64,000 bases of DNA from positions 682,001 to 746,000 of the forward strand of contig NZ_FOYF01000001.1 of NCBI RefSeq assembly GCF_900115925.1, written 5' to 3'. Of this stretch, positions 23,273 through 30,467 are shown in pieces (the stretch's first letter is position 1; each line of letters starts with the position of its first letter). A program made the position numbers and the translations under genes. The stretch comes from Bacillus sp. cl95. GTDB lineage: Bacteria; Bacillota; Bacilli; Bacillales; Cytobacillaceae. The notes beneath the pieces are model-generated. The model was not told where the DNA came from. It saw only the letters and a program-made list of their open reading frames with translations, and did not search any database.

Positions 23273-25567
23273 TTGAAAACCGTTTTTTATCAAAACCGTG
23301 TCATTCATATCGATCAACTAGATAGATCGGAGTTTCAAAAAATCTATCAATCAGGAAAAAACGGCGAACTTGCGTGTCCTGTTTGCCATAAAAAAGTTAA
23401 ATTTTATCTCGGTATTTCCCAAGAACCACATTTCTATCATTTACAAATGGAATCATCAGCATGCCGAGATTCGGAGATTAATAGTGATAAAGAGCCTTCA
23501 GCAACTGAAACAGTCTATATTGAAAGAAACGGTTTTCGCATGCCACAATCACGTGGAATCGCAACCCTGCAAAAAGAAGATGCGACTACATTTAAGCCTG
23601 CAAGAGCTCTGACCATTCATCGAGAATTTACTCCTCCTTCTGTTAGGGAAGTAACAAAAGGAACCTATTACTTGGACAATCTCTTGTCTGAAGGTGTTAA
23701 CTTGGATAAAAGTCAGGCTAAAGCCGTAATAGAAACTCAGGGCTCTTTGCTTGTTTTAGCAGGGGCTGGCAGTGGGAAAACTAGAGTTTTGACAGCTCGA
23801 ACAGCATATATGCTTGAAGCAGAAAAGATCGATCCAAAAACCATGATGTTGCTTACCTTTACTTCTAAAGCAGCTGCAGAAATGAAAAACAGAATGCTGT
23901 ATTATCCCAACATGAAAAGGGAAAAAGTGAGCCAACTTGTGTCAGGTACTTTCCATAGTATTTTTTATCGCATTCTATTATTCCACTCTCCTGAAAAATG
24001 GTCTTCTGAAAAACTCCTCAAACGAGAGTGGGAAAAAGACCGGATCGTAAAGGAAGCCGGAAAAGAATTAGATTTATCGGAAAAGGATTTTGCCTTCGAT
24101 TTGGCCTTGCAGCAAATTGGTTTTTGGAAAAATTCATTAGTGAATCCGAAAGATGTGAAACCAACTAGTGAGTGGGAAGAAAAAGTCTCCTTCCTATATA
24201 ATCGTTATGAAGAAATAAAATTAAAAGAGGGCTTATTCGACTTTGACGATATGCTCTTAGGTTGTTTCGCATTGTTTCAATCTTCCCCTTCACTATTAGA
24301 AAAGTATCAAAATCGTTTTCAGTATTTTCTTGTAGATGAATTTCAGGATATTAATAAAGTACAATATGAGCTTGTGAAATTATTTTCCTCGGTAAATAAA
24401 AATGTTTGTGCAGTCGGTGATGACGACCAATCGATATATTCGTTCCGTGGTAGTGACCCTGCTTACTTATTGGAGTTCGAGAAAGACTTTCCTGATGCAA
24501 AAGTAATCCATCTCTCACAGAATTATCGCTCATCACATGAAATTGTCACGACAGCGAATCAAATTATTGTTGCCAATAAACAGCGTCGCGTCAAAAAAAT
24601 GAGCGCACAATTCACTGGGACGGATGCTCCAACTTTATTCTATCCATATGATGAAGAAGAAGAAGCTACGATGATTGTGACGGACTTACAGGAAAAGATC
24701 GCACAAGGGGCAAATCCTTCAGACTTTGCTATTCTTTATAGAACCCATTCGGCTGCACGGGCAATTTTTGAGAGACTTGCCAATTCAAGCCTTCCTTTTA
24801 AATTAGACCAGGATGCTGAAAGTTTTTATGACCGCAGAACAGTCAAAAGTCTGCTTGCCTTTATGCGTTTAAGTTTGAATGAAGATGACCAAAATGCGCT
24901 TCCCTATATAATTGGACCACTCTTCCTTAAACAATCCGTACTAAAGGAAGTCAAAGCTCAAAGCATTCTACAGGATTGCAGTTTTCTTGAAACTTTCACT
25001 CACATTAAAACAGGGCATTCCTTCCAAGAAAGAAAGCTTAGACAGACCGCAAGTGTTGTCAGGTCTTTGAAACATCTTACACCGCTTTCTGCTCTTGAAG
25101 TAATTGAAAAGGATTTAGGTTTTCAGGATTACTTAAAGAAGAGGGGCAGCGAAGGAAATAAGATGGAAAGAAGCTCGGATGACCTTAAAGACTTAAAGGT
25201 TGCTGCGCGAAACTTTACAACCTTAAGAGAATTTATTGATCATACGGAACACATGGCAGCAATGAACAAAGAAATGAAGAAATTGAGCAAGACAATGGAG
25301 AACGCCATTACTTTAAGTACAATACATCGTTCCAAAGGCTTGGAATACAATACCGTGTATATTTTGGGTGCCGTTGATGGTAGCCTCCCACATGATTATG
25401 CCCTGGAAAGTTTGCGAAACGGAGAAACTTCTGCAATTGAAGAAGAACGAAGACTCCTCTATGTTGCAGTTACAAGAGCAAAGGAAAAGCTTTATATTTC
25501 CGTACCTGAAAAAAGGCGCGGAAAAAATGCTGCAGTTTCAAGATTTCTAAAAATATTTCGAAGCTAA
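23273..25567 (+). CDS. yjcD: UvrD/Rep-family DNA helicase with N-terminal CoiA-like Cys/His finger (YjcD)
   Basis: 764 residues from a TTG start with GAGGG upstream. Superfamily 1A helicase motifs are all present: Walker A AGAGSGKT (163-170), motif Ia LLTFTSKAAAEM, motif II DEFQDIN, motif III GDDDQSIYSFRG, motif IV QNYRSS, motif V TIHRSKGLEYN and motif VI LLYVAVTRAKEKLYI. It would unwind DNA 3' to 5' in repair or replication. The first 65 residues are extra to UvrD: Cys35, Cys38, His53, His56 and Cys64 form a CxxC-x14-HFxH-x7-C pattern nearly the same as in CoiA of this window. The C-terminus is shorter than in PcrA. Monocistronic with its own terminator. Confidence 0.9.
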   Translation: MKTVFYQNRVIHIDQLDRSEFQKIYQSGKNGELACPVCHKKVKFYLGISQEPHFYHLQMESSACRDSEINSDKEPSATETVYIERNGFRMPQSRGIATLQKEDATTFKPARALTIHREFTPPSVREVTKGTYYLDNLLSEGVNLDKSQAKAVIETQGSLLVLAGAGSGKTRVLTARTAYMLEAEKIDPKTMMLLTFTSKAAAEMKNRMLYYPNMKREKVSQLVSGTFHSIFYRILLFHSPEKWSSEKLLKREWEKDRIVKEAGKELDLSEKDFAFDLALQQIGFWKNSLVNPKDVKPTSEWEEKVSFLYNRYEEIKLKEGLFDFDDMLLGCFALFQSSPSLLEKYQNRFQYFLVDEFQDINKVQYELVKLFSSVNKNVCAVGDDDQSIYSFRGSDPAYLLEFEKDFPDAKVIHLSQNYRSSHEIVTTANQIIVANKQRRVKKMSAQFTGTDAPTLFYPYDEEEEATMIVTDLQEKIAQGANPSDFAILYRTHSAARAIFERLANSSLPFKLDQDAESFYDRRTVKSLLAFMRLSLNEDDQNALPYIIGPLFLKQSVLKEVKAQSILQDCSFLETFTHIKTGHSFQERKLRQTASVVRSLKHLTPLSALEVIEKDLGFQDYLKKRGSEGNKMERSSDDLKDLKVAARNFTTLREFIDHTEHMAAMNKEMKKLSKTMENAITLSTIHRSKGLEYNTVYILGAVDGSLPHDYALESLRNGETSAIEEERRLLYVAVTRAKEKLYISVPEKRRGKNAAVSRFLKIFRS

Positions 25568-25570
25568 CAG

Positions 25571-25608
25571 AAAAAAGGACTGATCTTTTTTAAGTTCAGT
25601 CCTTTCTT
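25571..25608. terminator. Bidirectional terminator between yjcD and spoVIF
   Basis: AAAGGACTGA pairs with TTCAGTCCTTT, with A and T runs on both sides; the genes converge. Confidence 0.85.
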
Positions 25609-25613
25609 ATTTA

Positions 25614-25868
25614 TTAATTCTTGTTGATCATTTTCGTAATTGTATTGATGTCTAATTGCTTCCCATCATTCACAATTGATTTTACGATCTTATCTTCGGT
25701 TTCCTTCGGAACATTTTTGTTGGCAATTTGAGACACTCTTCTGATTACATTGCGAACAGTCGCTTCATCTTTAAAGTTGGCATTTTGCAATGAGCCGGCC
25801 AATTCAAAAATGTCTTTCATGTTCACGCCGGTCTTCTTTTCAATATTCTTGAAAAATCCATTATCCAT
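25614..25868 (-). CDS. spoVIF: Stage VI sporulation protein F
   Basis: 84 residues. MDNGFFKNIEKKTGVNMKDIFELA, SLQNANFKDEATVRNVIRRV and the C-terminal KQLDINTITKMINK match the SpoVIF (YjcC) family, needed for late coat assembly in the mother cell. I start at the ATG at 25868 because relatives begin MDN-FF; the GTG at 25880 is only one base from AAGGAG. B. subtilis has the same yjcA - spoVIF - yjcD order. Expected to be transcribed late in sporulation; I could not identify the promoter. Confidence 0.9.
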   Translation of the reverse strand: MDNGFFKNIEKKTGVNMKDIFELAGSLQNANFKDEATVRNVIRRVSQIANKNVPKETEDKIVKSIVNDGKQLDINTITKMINKN

Positions 25869-25960
25869 ATCGAGGATCACGCTCCTTCTTAAACTACTTT
25901 ATAGTATGAAAGAGCGGAGAAATGGTGATTAGAAAAGCGCAAGCGTTCTTTTAAAAGCCG

Positions 25961-25992
25961 AATGCCACTTTCGAATTGAAAGTGGCATTTTG
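25961..25992 (-). terminator. Hairpin after the YjcZ-type gene
   Basis: AATGCCACTTTC and GAAAGTGGCATT pair around a short loop; the downstream T-run on the - strand is interrupted (CTTTTAAAAG), so termination is likely but not certain. Confidence 0.55.
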
Positions 25993-26006
25993 CATTTAAA
26001 TGATTA

Positions 26007-26126
26007 TTAATTATAGAAGCTTGCACCCACAATAATTAACAAAATGAACAATACTACGATCAATACAAATGTGGAACCGTAACCGCCACCACCATAACCG
26101 TAGCCTCCGCAAAATCCGTAGCCCAT
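26007..26126 (-). CDS. YjcZ family sporulation peptide
   Basis: 39 residues: a Gly/Tyr-rich head [17 protein letters not shown] then one membrane segment ([21 protein letters not shown]). This is the hallmark of the YjcZ/YhfW-type small spore peptides found in many copies in Bacillaceae. GCGAGGTGAC lies before the ATG. Expected in the forespore or coat; role unknown. Found by reading the sequence between spoVIF and spoVAE. Confidence 0.85.
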   Translation of the reverse strand: MGYGFCGGYGYGGGGYGSTFVLIVVLFILLIIVGASFYN

Positions 26127-26210
26127 GATTGTCACCTCGCTTTTGTTGTCTCCCTATAACATATGACAAAACACCAAAAGTGTATGGGCTCTTTTAAAAA
26201 AACTAAACTT

Positions 26211-26567
26211 TTATCCTTTTGGCTTAAATAATACGGCGCCAATAAACCCGAAAATAATAGCTGCAGAAATTCCTGAACTAGTCACTTCAAACATTCCTGT
26301 TAAGACCCCGACAAGACCGTGTTTTTCAGCTTCTTGGAGTGCTCCATGAACCAAAGAATTGCCGAAACTGGTAATCGGGACGGTTGCTCCTGCCCCTGCA
26401 AAATCAACCAATGGTTCGTAAAGTCCTAATCCATCTAAAACAGCTCCAATAACAACCAGAAGACTAAGTGTATGCCCTGGCGTCAATTTTGCCACATCAA
26501 AAAGCAACTGACCAAAAACGCAAATTGCTCCACCTACCACGAACGCCCAAAAAAACATGGCTAACAT
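26211..26567 (-). CDS. spoVAE: Stage V sporulation protein AE (SpoVAEb type)
   Basis: 118 residues, hydrophobic, with about four membrane segments and the conserved [22 protein letters not shown]. SpoVA proteins form the inner spore membrane channel for dipicolinic acid uptake and release. AAAGGAGGAG precedes the ATG. Third in the spoVAC-spoVAD-spoVAE order, 17 bases after spoVAD. Spore-specific (forespore sigma) expression is expected from the family. Confidence 0.93.
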   Translation of the reverse strand: MLAMFFWAFVVGGAICVFGQLLFDVAKLTPGHTLSLLVVIGAVLDGLGLYEPLVDFAGAGATVPITSFGNSLVHGALQEAEKHGLVGVLTGMFEVTSSGISAAIIFGFIGAVLFKPKG

Positions 26568-26584
26568 CTTTTGCTCCTCCTTTA

Positions 26585-27595
26585 TTAAATCTCAATGGAA
26601 ACCGCGTGAGCAATACAAGGTATACTATCATTTTGTTGAAATGATAAGGGAGAAAGCAACGCTCCCGTTGCAACGACGAGAATACGCCTGTATGTACCTT
26701 TCTTCATTTCATTAAGCAAATGTCCGTATAGTACTGTTGCAGAACAACCTGCACCACTTCCTCCAGATTGTACCGGCTGATCGTCTTGATATAGCAAAAG
26801 ACCACAATCCTTGAATTGATCCTGACTAATCTTTAATCCTTCTTTTTGCAACAACTCCATTGCCGTATCATGACCGATTCTCCCTAAATCCCCTGTAATG
26901 ATCAGATCATAGTGCGATGGATCAAGACCGGTATCCTTAAAGTGAGCAACGATCGTATCTGCGGCTGCAGGAGCCATTGCACCACCCATATTAAATGGAT
27001 CCGTTAACCCCATATCAATTACTTTGCCGATTGTGGCATAAGTCGTATATGGATCGGTTCCTCGATTTCCGTGACCTGAAACTAAGGCCATCCCCGCTCC
27101 CGTAACAGTCCACTGCGCAGTTGGTGGTTTTTGACCACCATATTCGGTCGGATAACGAAATTGTTTTTCGACGGCTGCATTATGACTAGAAGCACCTGTG
27201 ATAATGTGCTTTGCTCCATTATGATTCACGATAAACGAAGCCAATGCCAGACCTTCCATCGAAGTAGAGCACGCTCCAAAAATACCGAAATACGGTAATT
27301 CATGTGTCCTTGCGGCAAAACTTGATGGAGTTATTTGATTAATGAGATCCCCAGCAATCAGGAATTGAATATCATCTTTTTTTACGTTCCCTTTTTGCAT
27401 AGCAGTTTCAATAGCTTCCTCAATTAATAGTCGATGAGCTTTTTCATAAGACTCTTTTCCCATCCACAAGTCATCATGAAGAATATCAAAATCAGAGGAT
27501 AACTTTCCGTTTTTTTCAAAAGGTCCGCCACTAACTCCTGTTGCTGTGATAATGGGCTTGTTATTGAAATGCCATGTCTGTTTTCCCTTAAGCAA
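26585..27595 (-). CDS. spoVAD: Stage V sporulation protein AD
   Basis: 336 residues with a thiolase-like fold. Conserved SpoVAD blocks are [15 protein letters not shown] (around the thiolase Cys position), RQF-like [46 protein letters not shown] and [13 protein letters not shown]. In spores it binds dipicolinic acid as part of the SpoVA channel. The start is a TTG immediately after the spoVAC stop with GGGGGTG upstream, so translation is coupled. Confidence 0.93.
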   Translation of the reverse strand: MLKGKQTWHFNNKPIITATGVSGGPFEKNGKLSSDFDILHDDLWMGKESYEKAHRLLIEEAIETAMQKGNVKKDDIQFLIAGDLINQITPSSFAARTHELPYFGIFGACSTSMEGLALASFIVNHNGAKHIITGASSHNAAVEKQFRYPTEYGGQKPPTAQWTVTGAGMALVSGHGNRGTDPYTTYATIGKVIDMGLTDPFNMGGAMAPAAADTIVAHFKDTGLDPSHYDLIITGDLGRIGHDTAMELLQKEGLKISQDQFKDCGLLLYQDDQPVQSGGSGAGCSATVLYGHLLNEMKKGTYRRILVVATGALLSPLSFQQNDSIPCIAHAVSIEI

Positions 27596-28072
27596 CTATA
27601 GCACCCCCCAAATGATGAGCAACGTTTTAATGAGTGCAACGAAGAAAGCAGATACCACTCCGAATAGAATGACAGACCCCGCCAACTTGAACATGTTTCC
27701 TCCAACCCCAAGGACAAAACCTTCTGTCCGATGCTCGATAGCTGCAGAAATAACAGCATTTCCGAATCCCGTAACCGGAACAGCACTCCCAGCCCCAGCA
27801 AACTGTCCTAAACGATCATAAATTCCAAAACCAGTTAGAAGCATTGAAATAAAAACCATCGTCGCAACTGTCGGATTACCTGCCGTCTGTTCTGTAAAAT
27901 TGAAGAAATAGATATAAAAGTAACTGATTGCTTGACCAATCACACAAATAAGTCCTCCAACCCAAAATGCCTTAATACAGTTTTTTAATACAGGTCTTTG
28001 AATCTCATGTTTTTGCTCAAGTTGCTGATATTGCTTTTGCTCAGGAGTCATTTCATCTTGTTTTTTGCTCAT
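27596..28072 (-). CDS. spoVAC: Stage V sporulation protein AC
   Basis: 158 residues. A charged N-terminus rich in Gln/Lys is followed by membrane segments and the conserved FAGAGSAVPVTGFGNAVISAAIEHRTEGFVLGVG. SpoVAC is the mechanosensitive pore component of the dipicolinate channel. GGGAGGAG precedes the ATG. It follows the lipoprotein gene by 15 bases, giving lipoprotein-AC-AD-AE. Confidence 0.93.
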   Translation of the reverse strand: MSKKQDEMTPEQKQYQQLEQKHEIQRPVLKNCIKAFWVGGLICVIGQAISYFYIYFFNFTEQTAGNPTVATMVFISMLLTGFGIYDRLGQFAGAGSAVPVTGFGNAVISAAIEHRTEGFVLGVGGNMFKLAGSVILFGVVSAFFVALIKTLLIIWGVL

Positions 28073-28087
28073 ATTTGCTCCTCCCTA

Positions 28088-28552
28088 CTAAGTTAATTCC
28101 TTTTTTAAATTGATGATTCTTTCAAATCTCTTTTGGGCTTTTTTCGTTGAAAAATCAGGCTTCTCCAAATCCTCCCGAAGCTGTACAGCCTCTAGAAAAA
28201 TCTTATAATCACTTGAAACGATGAAATTTTCATCGGGATACTTCTTCTCAAGCAACTTATTGATTTTCTTTTCGATGTTTTTCATTCCGAATCTCTTCAT
28301 ATGCTTCACTTTATAAGCAACAAGGATTTCCTTCTTGCCCTTAATAACTGCAACATCATATATTTCCTCAAATGAAGAGATATCCTTTTCAATCTTTTCA
28401 TCCACTTTTGTTGATTCTCTCGCTGAAATGTTCAAAGGCTGTGGATTGGTTGTTTTTATAAGGGCCAATTTACTTTCTTGGGAATTTTTTTCATGGCTGC
28501 AGCCGACTGCAAGTATCGTAATTACTATTGTTAAGAGCATCTTTTTAATCAT
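28088..28552 (-). CDS. Sporulation lipoprotein, YhcN/YlaJ-type
   Basis: 154 residues. The signal sequence MIKKMLLTIVITILAVGC ends in a lipobox with Cys18. The mature part has the YhcN/YlaJ pattern: EEIYDVAVIKGKKEILVAYKVKHM followed by a long helical region with LLEKKYPDENFIVSSDYKIF. Such lipoproteins sit in the inner spore membrane. It is the first gene before spoVAC, an order known from three-gene spoVA operons including the mobile heat-resistance type. GGAAAGGG lies before the ATG. Confidence 0.85.
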   Translation of the reverse strand: MIKKMLLTIVITILAVGCSHEKNSQESKLALIKTTNPQPLNISARESTKVDEKIEKDISSFEEIYDVAVIKGKKEILVAYKVKHMKRFGMKNIEKKINKLLEKKYPDENFIVSSDYKIFLEAVQLREDLEKPDFSTKKAQKRFERIINLKKELT

Positions 28553-28572
28553 GGTAATCCCTTTCCTATAGT

Positions 28573-28593
28573 TATGGTTTCATTTTAACCATA
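28573..28593. promoter_or_regulatory. Short inverted repeat before the spoVA unit
   Basis: TATGGTT and AACCATA, 7-base arms with a 7-base spacer, lie 21 bases upstream of the lipoprotein start. Could be an operator or part of a sporulation promoter; I cannot assign it. Confidence 0.3.
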
Positions 28594-28687
28594 GTCTTTT
28601 CCCAAAAATGATTTTTATGCCAATAAATAAATGTATACTCCTTCTCAGTCACTGTACCTAAGATTTATCTGTTAATCCTATATACAA

Positions 28688-28719
28688 GAAACGGCTGTCT
28701 CTTTTGAGACAGCCGTTTC
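28688..28719. terminator. Strong hairpin between small Q-rich gene and the spoVA unit
   Basis: GAAACGGCTGTCTC and GAGACAGCCGTTTC are perfect 14-base arms around TTTT, starting 1 base after the stop of the 28721 gene. The following - strand bases are only partly T, so it may also be a stability element. Confidence 0.7.
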
Positions 28720-28720
28720 G

Positions 28721-28840
28721 TTAAGAACGTTGTTTTTTTTTGTTACATCCGCAATTCTTTTTCACTTTGGTTTGCTGCTGAACCTGTTTTTGTTGTTCTT
28801 GTTGCTTTTTAATATAAACATCAGAACCTTTACTTATCAT
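28721..28840 (-). CDS. Small Gln/Lys-rich protein with CGC motif
   Basis: 39 residues: MISKGSDVYIKKQQEQQKQV, then QQQTKVKKN, a CGC pair and a basic tail. GAGGTGAAC lies before the ATG and a perfect hairpin follows the stop, so it is likely a real gene. I do not recognise a named family. The composition and the position between yjcA and the spoVA unit suggest a small spore coat or core protein that could cross-link through its two cysteines. Function unknown. Confidence 0.65.
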   Translation of the reverse strand: MISKGSDVYIKKQQEQQKQVQQQTKVKKNCGCNKKKQRS

Positions 28841-28888
28841 GGAAAGTTCACCTCTTCTTACTAATTTTTATTATCTGAAAACTACCTC

Positions 28889-29248
28889 TTATGGAAGCAT
28901 TTTACCTATTGCTGTTTCGATAATAGAGCCTATTCCCGCTACCGCCATAATAATGATCAGAAGTCCCCCTAAGGTTGGAAAAATCAAATACATGAAAACC
29001 AGAAAGGTACTTACCCAAATCCCTACGCACCAGTAACAAGATAATAATTGTCCAATCCAATGACGAATTCCAGATTTTTTAGGTATGAGATAAATTTCCT
29101 TCTCCCCTAAATCGTTTTCTTCAATAATTTCATCAAAAAAAGGAGCTCTAACATTATCCATGATTTTGTCAAATACAATCAATCTTGTTAAACGAAAGGT
29201 CGCGAATCCAATAATAATGATGATATTTATATCCAATCCAAGTATCAT
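28889..29248 (-). CDS. yjcA: DUF1360 membrane protein, sporulation-associated (YjcA)
   Basis: 119 residues. Membrane segments lie near residues 5-25 (DINIIIIIGFATFRLTRLIVF) and around 65-115, with the family motif SCYWCVGIWVSTFLVFMY. DUF1360 includes B. subtilis YjcA, made in sporulating cells. AAGGAGGATTCGG precedes the ATG. Between it and fabI B. subtilis has cotO and the cotVWXYZ genes; here the 330-base gap holds only the fabI terminator and no coat gene. Confidence 0.88.
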   Translation of the reverse strand: MILGLDINIIIIIGFATFRLTRLIVFDKIMDNVRAPFFDEIIEENDLGEKEIYLIPKKSGIRHWIGQLLSCYWCVGIWVSTFLVFMYLIFPTLGGLLIIIMAVAGIGSIIETAIGKMLP

Positions 29249-29545
29249 TACCGAATCCTCCTTTAGTGACCGAGCTCGTAAGATAAATATTGAAGGCTGT
29301 AAAATTCAGACACTCTTTCACAACCATTTTCAGCTTCAATTTATTTATATTTTATGCATTCAACTTTCTTTGGACATTCTATTAGCCTATTTTCAATTCA
29401 TTGGGAGTATTAAATTATTATTAAAATTGGGAAGTAAACATGATAACTTCAAAAAATTAGACCTTATTAAGATTTAACAGTTTGAAGTTTTGGACGTTAT
29501 CTCTGTTATCAAGTTCATTCTCACTTAGACAATTCCCCACAATAC

Positions 29546-29573
29546 AAAACCCCGTTCCTACATCGGAACGGGG
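29546..29573 (-). terminator. Terminator of fabI
   Basis: On the - strand CCCCGTTCC-GATGTA-GGAACGGGG is followed by TTTTGTATT, eight bases past the fabI stop. Confidence 0.85.
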
Positions 29574-29581
29574 CTGAATGA

Positions 29582-30352
29582 CTATAAAATATGGAATCCT
29601 GAATCAACGTGTATATTCTCACCAGTAATTCCTCTTGAGAGTTCACTGAAAAGGAATAATGCTGTATCTCCTACTTCTTCCTGTGTTGTTACTCTTCTCA
29701 ATGGAGCTTTCTCTTCAATCTCTTTTAGTATTGAATTAAAATCACTCACACCTTTTGCAGATAACGTTCTGATAGGACCAGCTGAAATAGAATTAACACG
29801 GATGCCATGCTTTCCTAAATCAGAAGCTAGATATTTAACGCTAGCATCTAGAGATGCTTTCGCAACACCCATTACGTTATAATTCGCTACTACACGCTCG
29901 CCGCCAAGATACGTTAAAGTTACGATACTGCCGCCTTCAACCATCAAATCTTTTGCTTCCTTTGCGACAGCTGTTAAAGAATAGGAACTGATGTTATGAG
30001 CCAACAAGAATCCTTCACGTGTTGTATTCATATAATCGCCTTGAAGTTCTTCCTTATTTGCAAATGCTATACAATGAGCTACACCCTGAATGGTTCCGAC
30101 TTCCTCTTTAATTCGTGCAAAACACTGAGCAACTTCTTCATCAACCGTGATATCACATGGCAATACGATTGTGCGTTCCGCTTCAAGTGATTCTGCCAGT
30201 TCACGAACACTTTTCTCAAGTCTTTCACCTGCGTATGTGAAGATTAATTGAGCACCAGCATCGTGAAGAGAACGCGCAATCCCCCAAGCGATACTGCGTT
30301 TATTAGCTACACCCATTACTACGTATGTTTTACCGGATAATGAAAGATTCAA
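29582..30352 (-). CDS. fabI: Enoyl-[acyl-carrier-protein] reductase (NADH)
   Basis: 256 residues. FabI catalyses the last step of each fatty acid elongation cycle. Features are GVANKRSIAWGIARSLHDAG (cofactor), the FANKEELQG loop, LTYLGGERVVANYNVMGVAKASL with the Tyr-x6-Lys catalytic pair, and VNSISAGPIRTLSAKG. I use the TTG at 30352: AGGGGGAT lies just upstream and the product then begins MNLSLSGKTYVVMG as in B. subtilis; the ATG at 30376 lies before that ribosome site. A FapR-type box upstream implies control by malonyl-CoA. Confidence 0.94.
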   Translation of the reverse strand: MNLSLSGKTYVVMGVANKRSIAWGIARSLHDAGAQLIFTYAGERLEKSVRELAESLEAERTIVLPCDITVDEEVAQCFARIKEEVGTIQGVAHCIAFANKEELQGDYMNTTREGFLLAHNISSYSLTAVAKEAKDLMVEGGSIVTLTYLGGERVVANYNVMGVAKASLDASVKYLASDLGKHGIRVNSISAGPIRTLSAKGVSDFNSILKEIEEKAPLRRVTTQEEVGDTALFLFSELSRGITGENIHVDSGFHIL

Positions 30353-30380
30353 TTTATATCCCCCTAGTTTATACATGTTA

Positions 30381-30397
30381 TTAGCACCTAGTACTAA
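30381..30397 (-). promoter_or_regulatory. Putative FapR operator of fabI
   Basis: On the - strand TTAGTACTAGGTGCTAA is a 17-base imperfect palindrome that fits the FapR box (TTAGTACC-type core) found before fatty acid genes in Bacilli. It follows TAATAT, a possible -10. Confidence 0.6.
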
Positions 30398-30467
30398 TAT
30401 TACACGATACATCCAAAAAAGAAAAGAGTTAACGGTTTATGCACCTTGCAAACATACCAAACCTTAT

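Noticed and set aside
29160-29477. 105-codon + strand frame partly in the yjcA-fabI gap
   Set aside because: Half overlaps yjcA in antisense, no ribosome site, and the unique part is low-complexity hydrophobic sequence.
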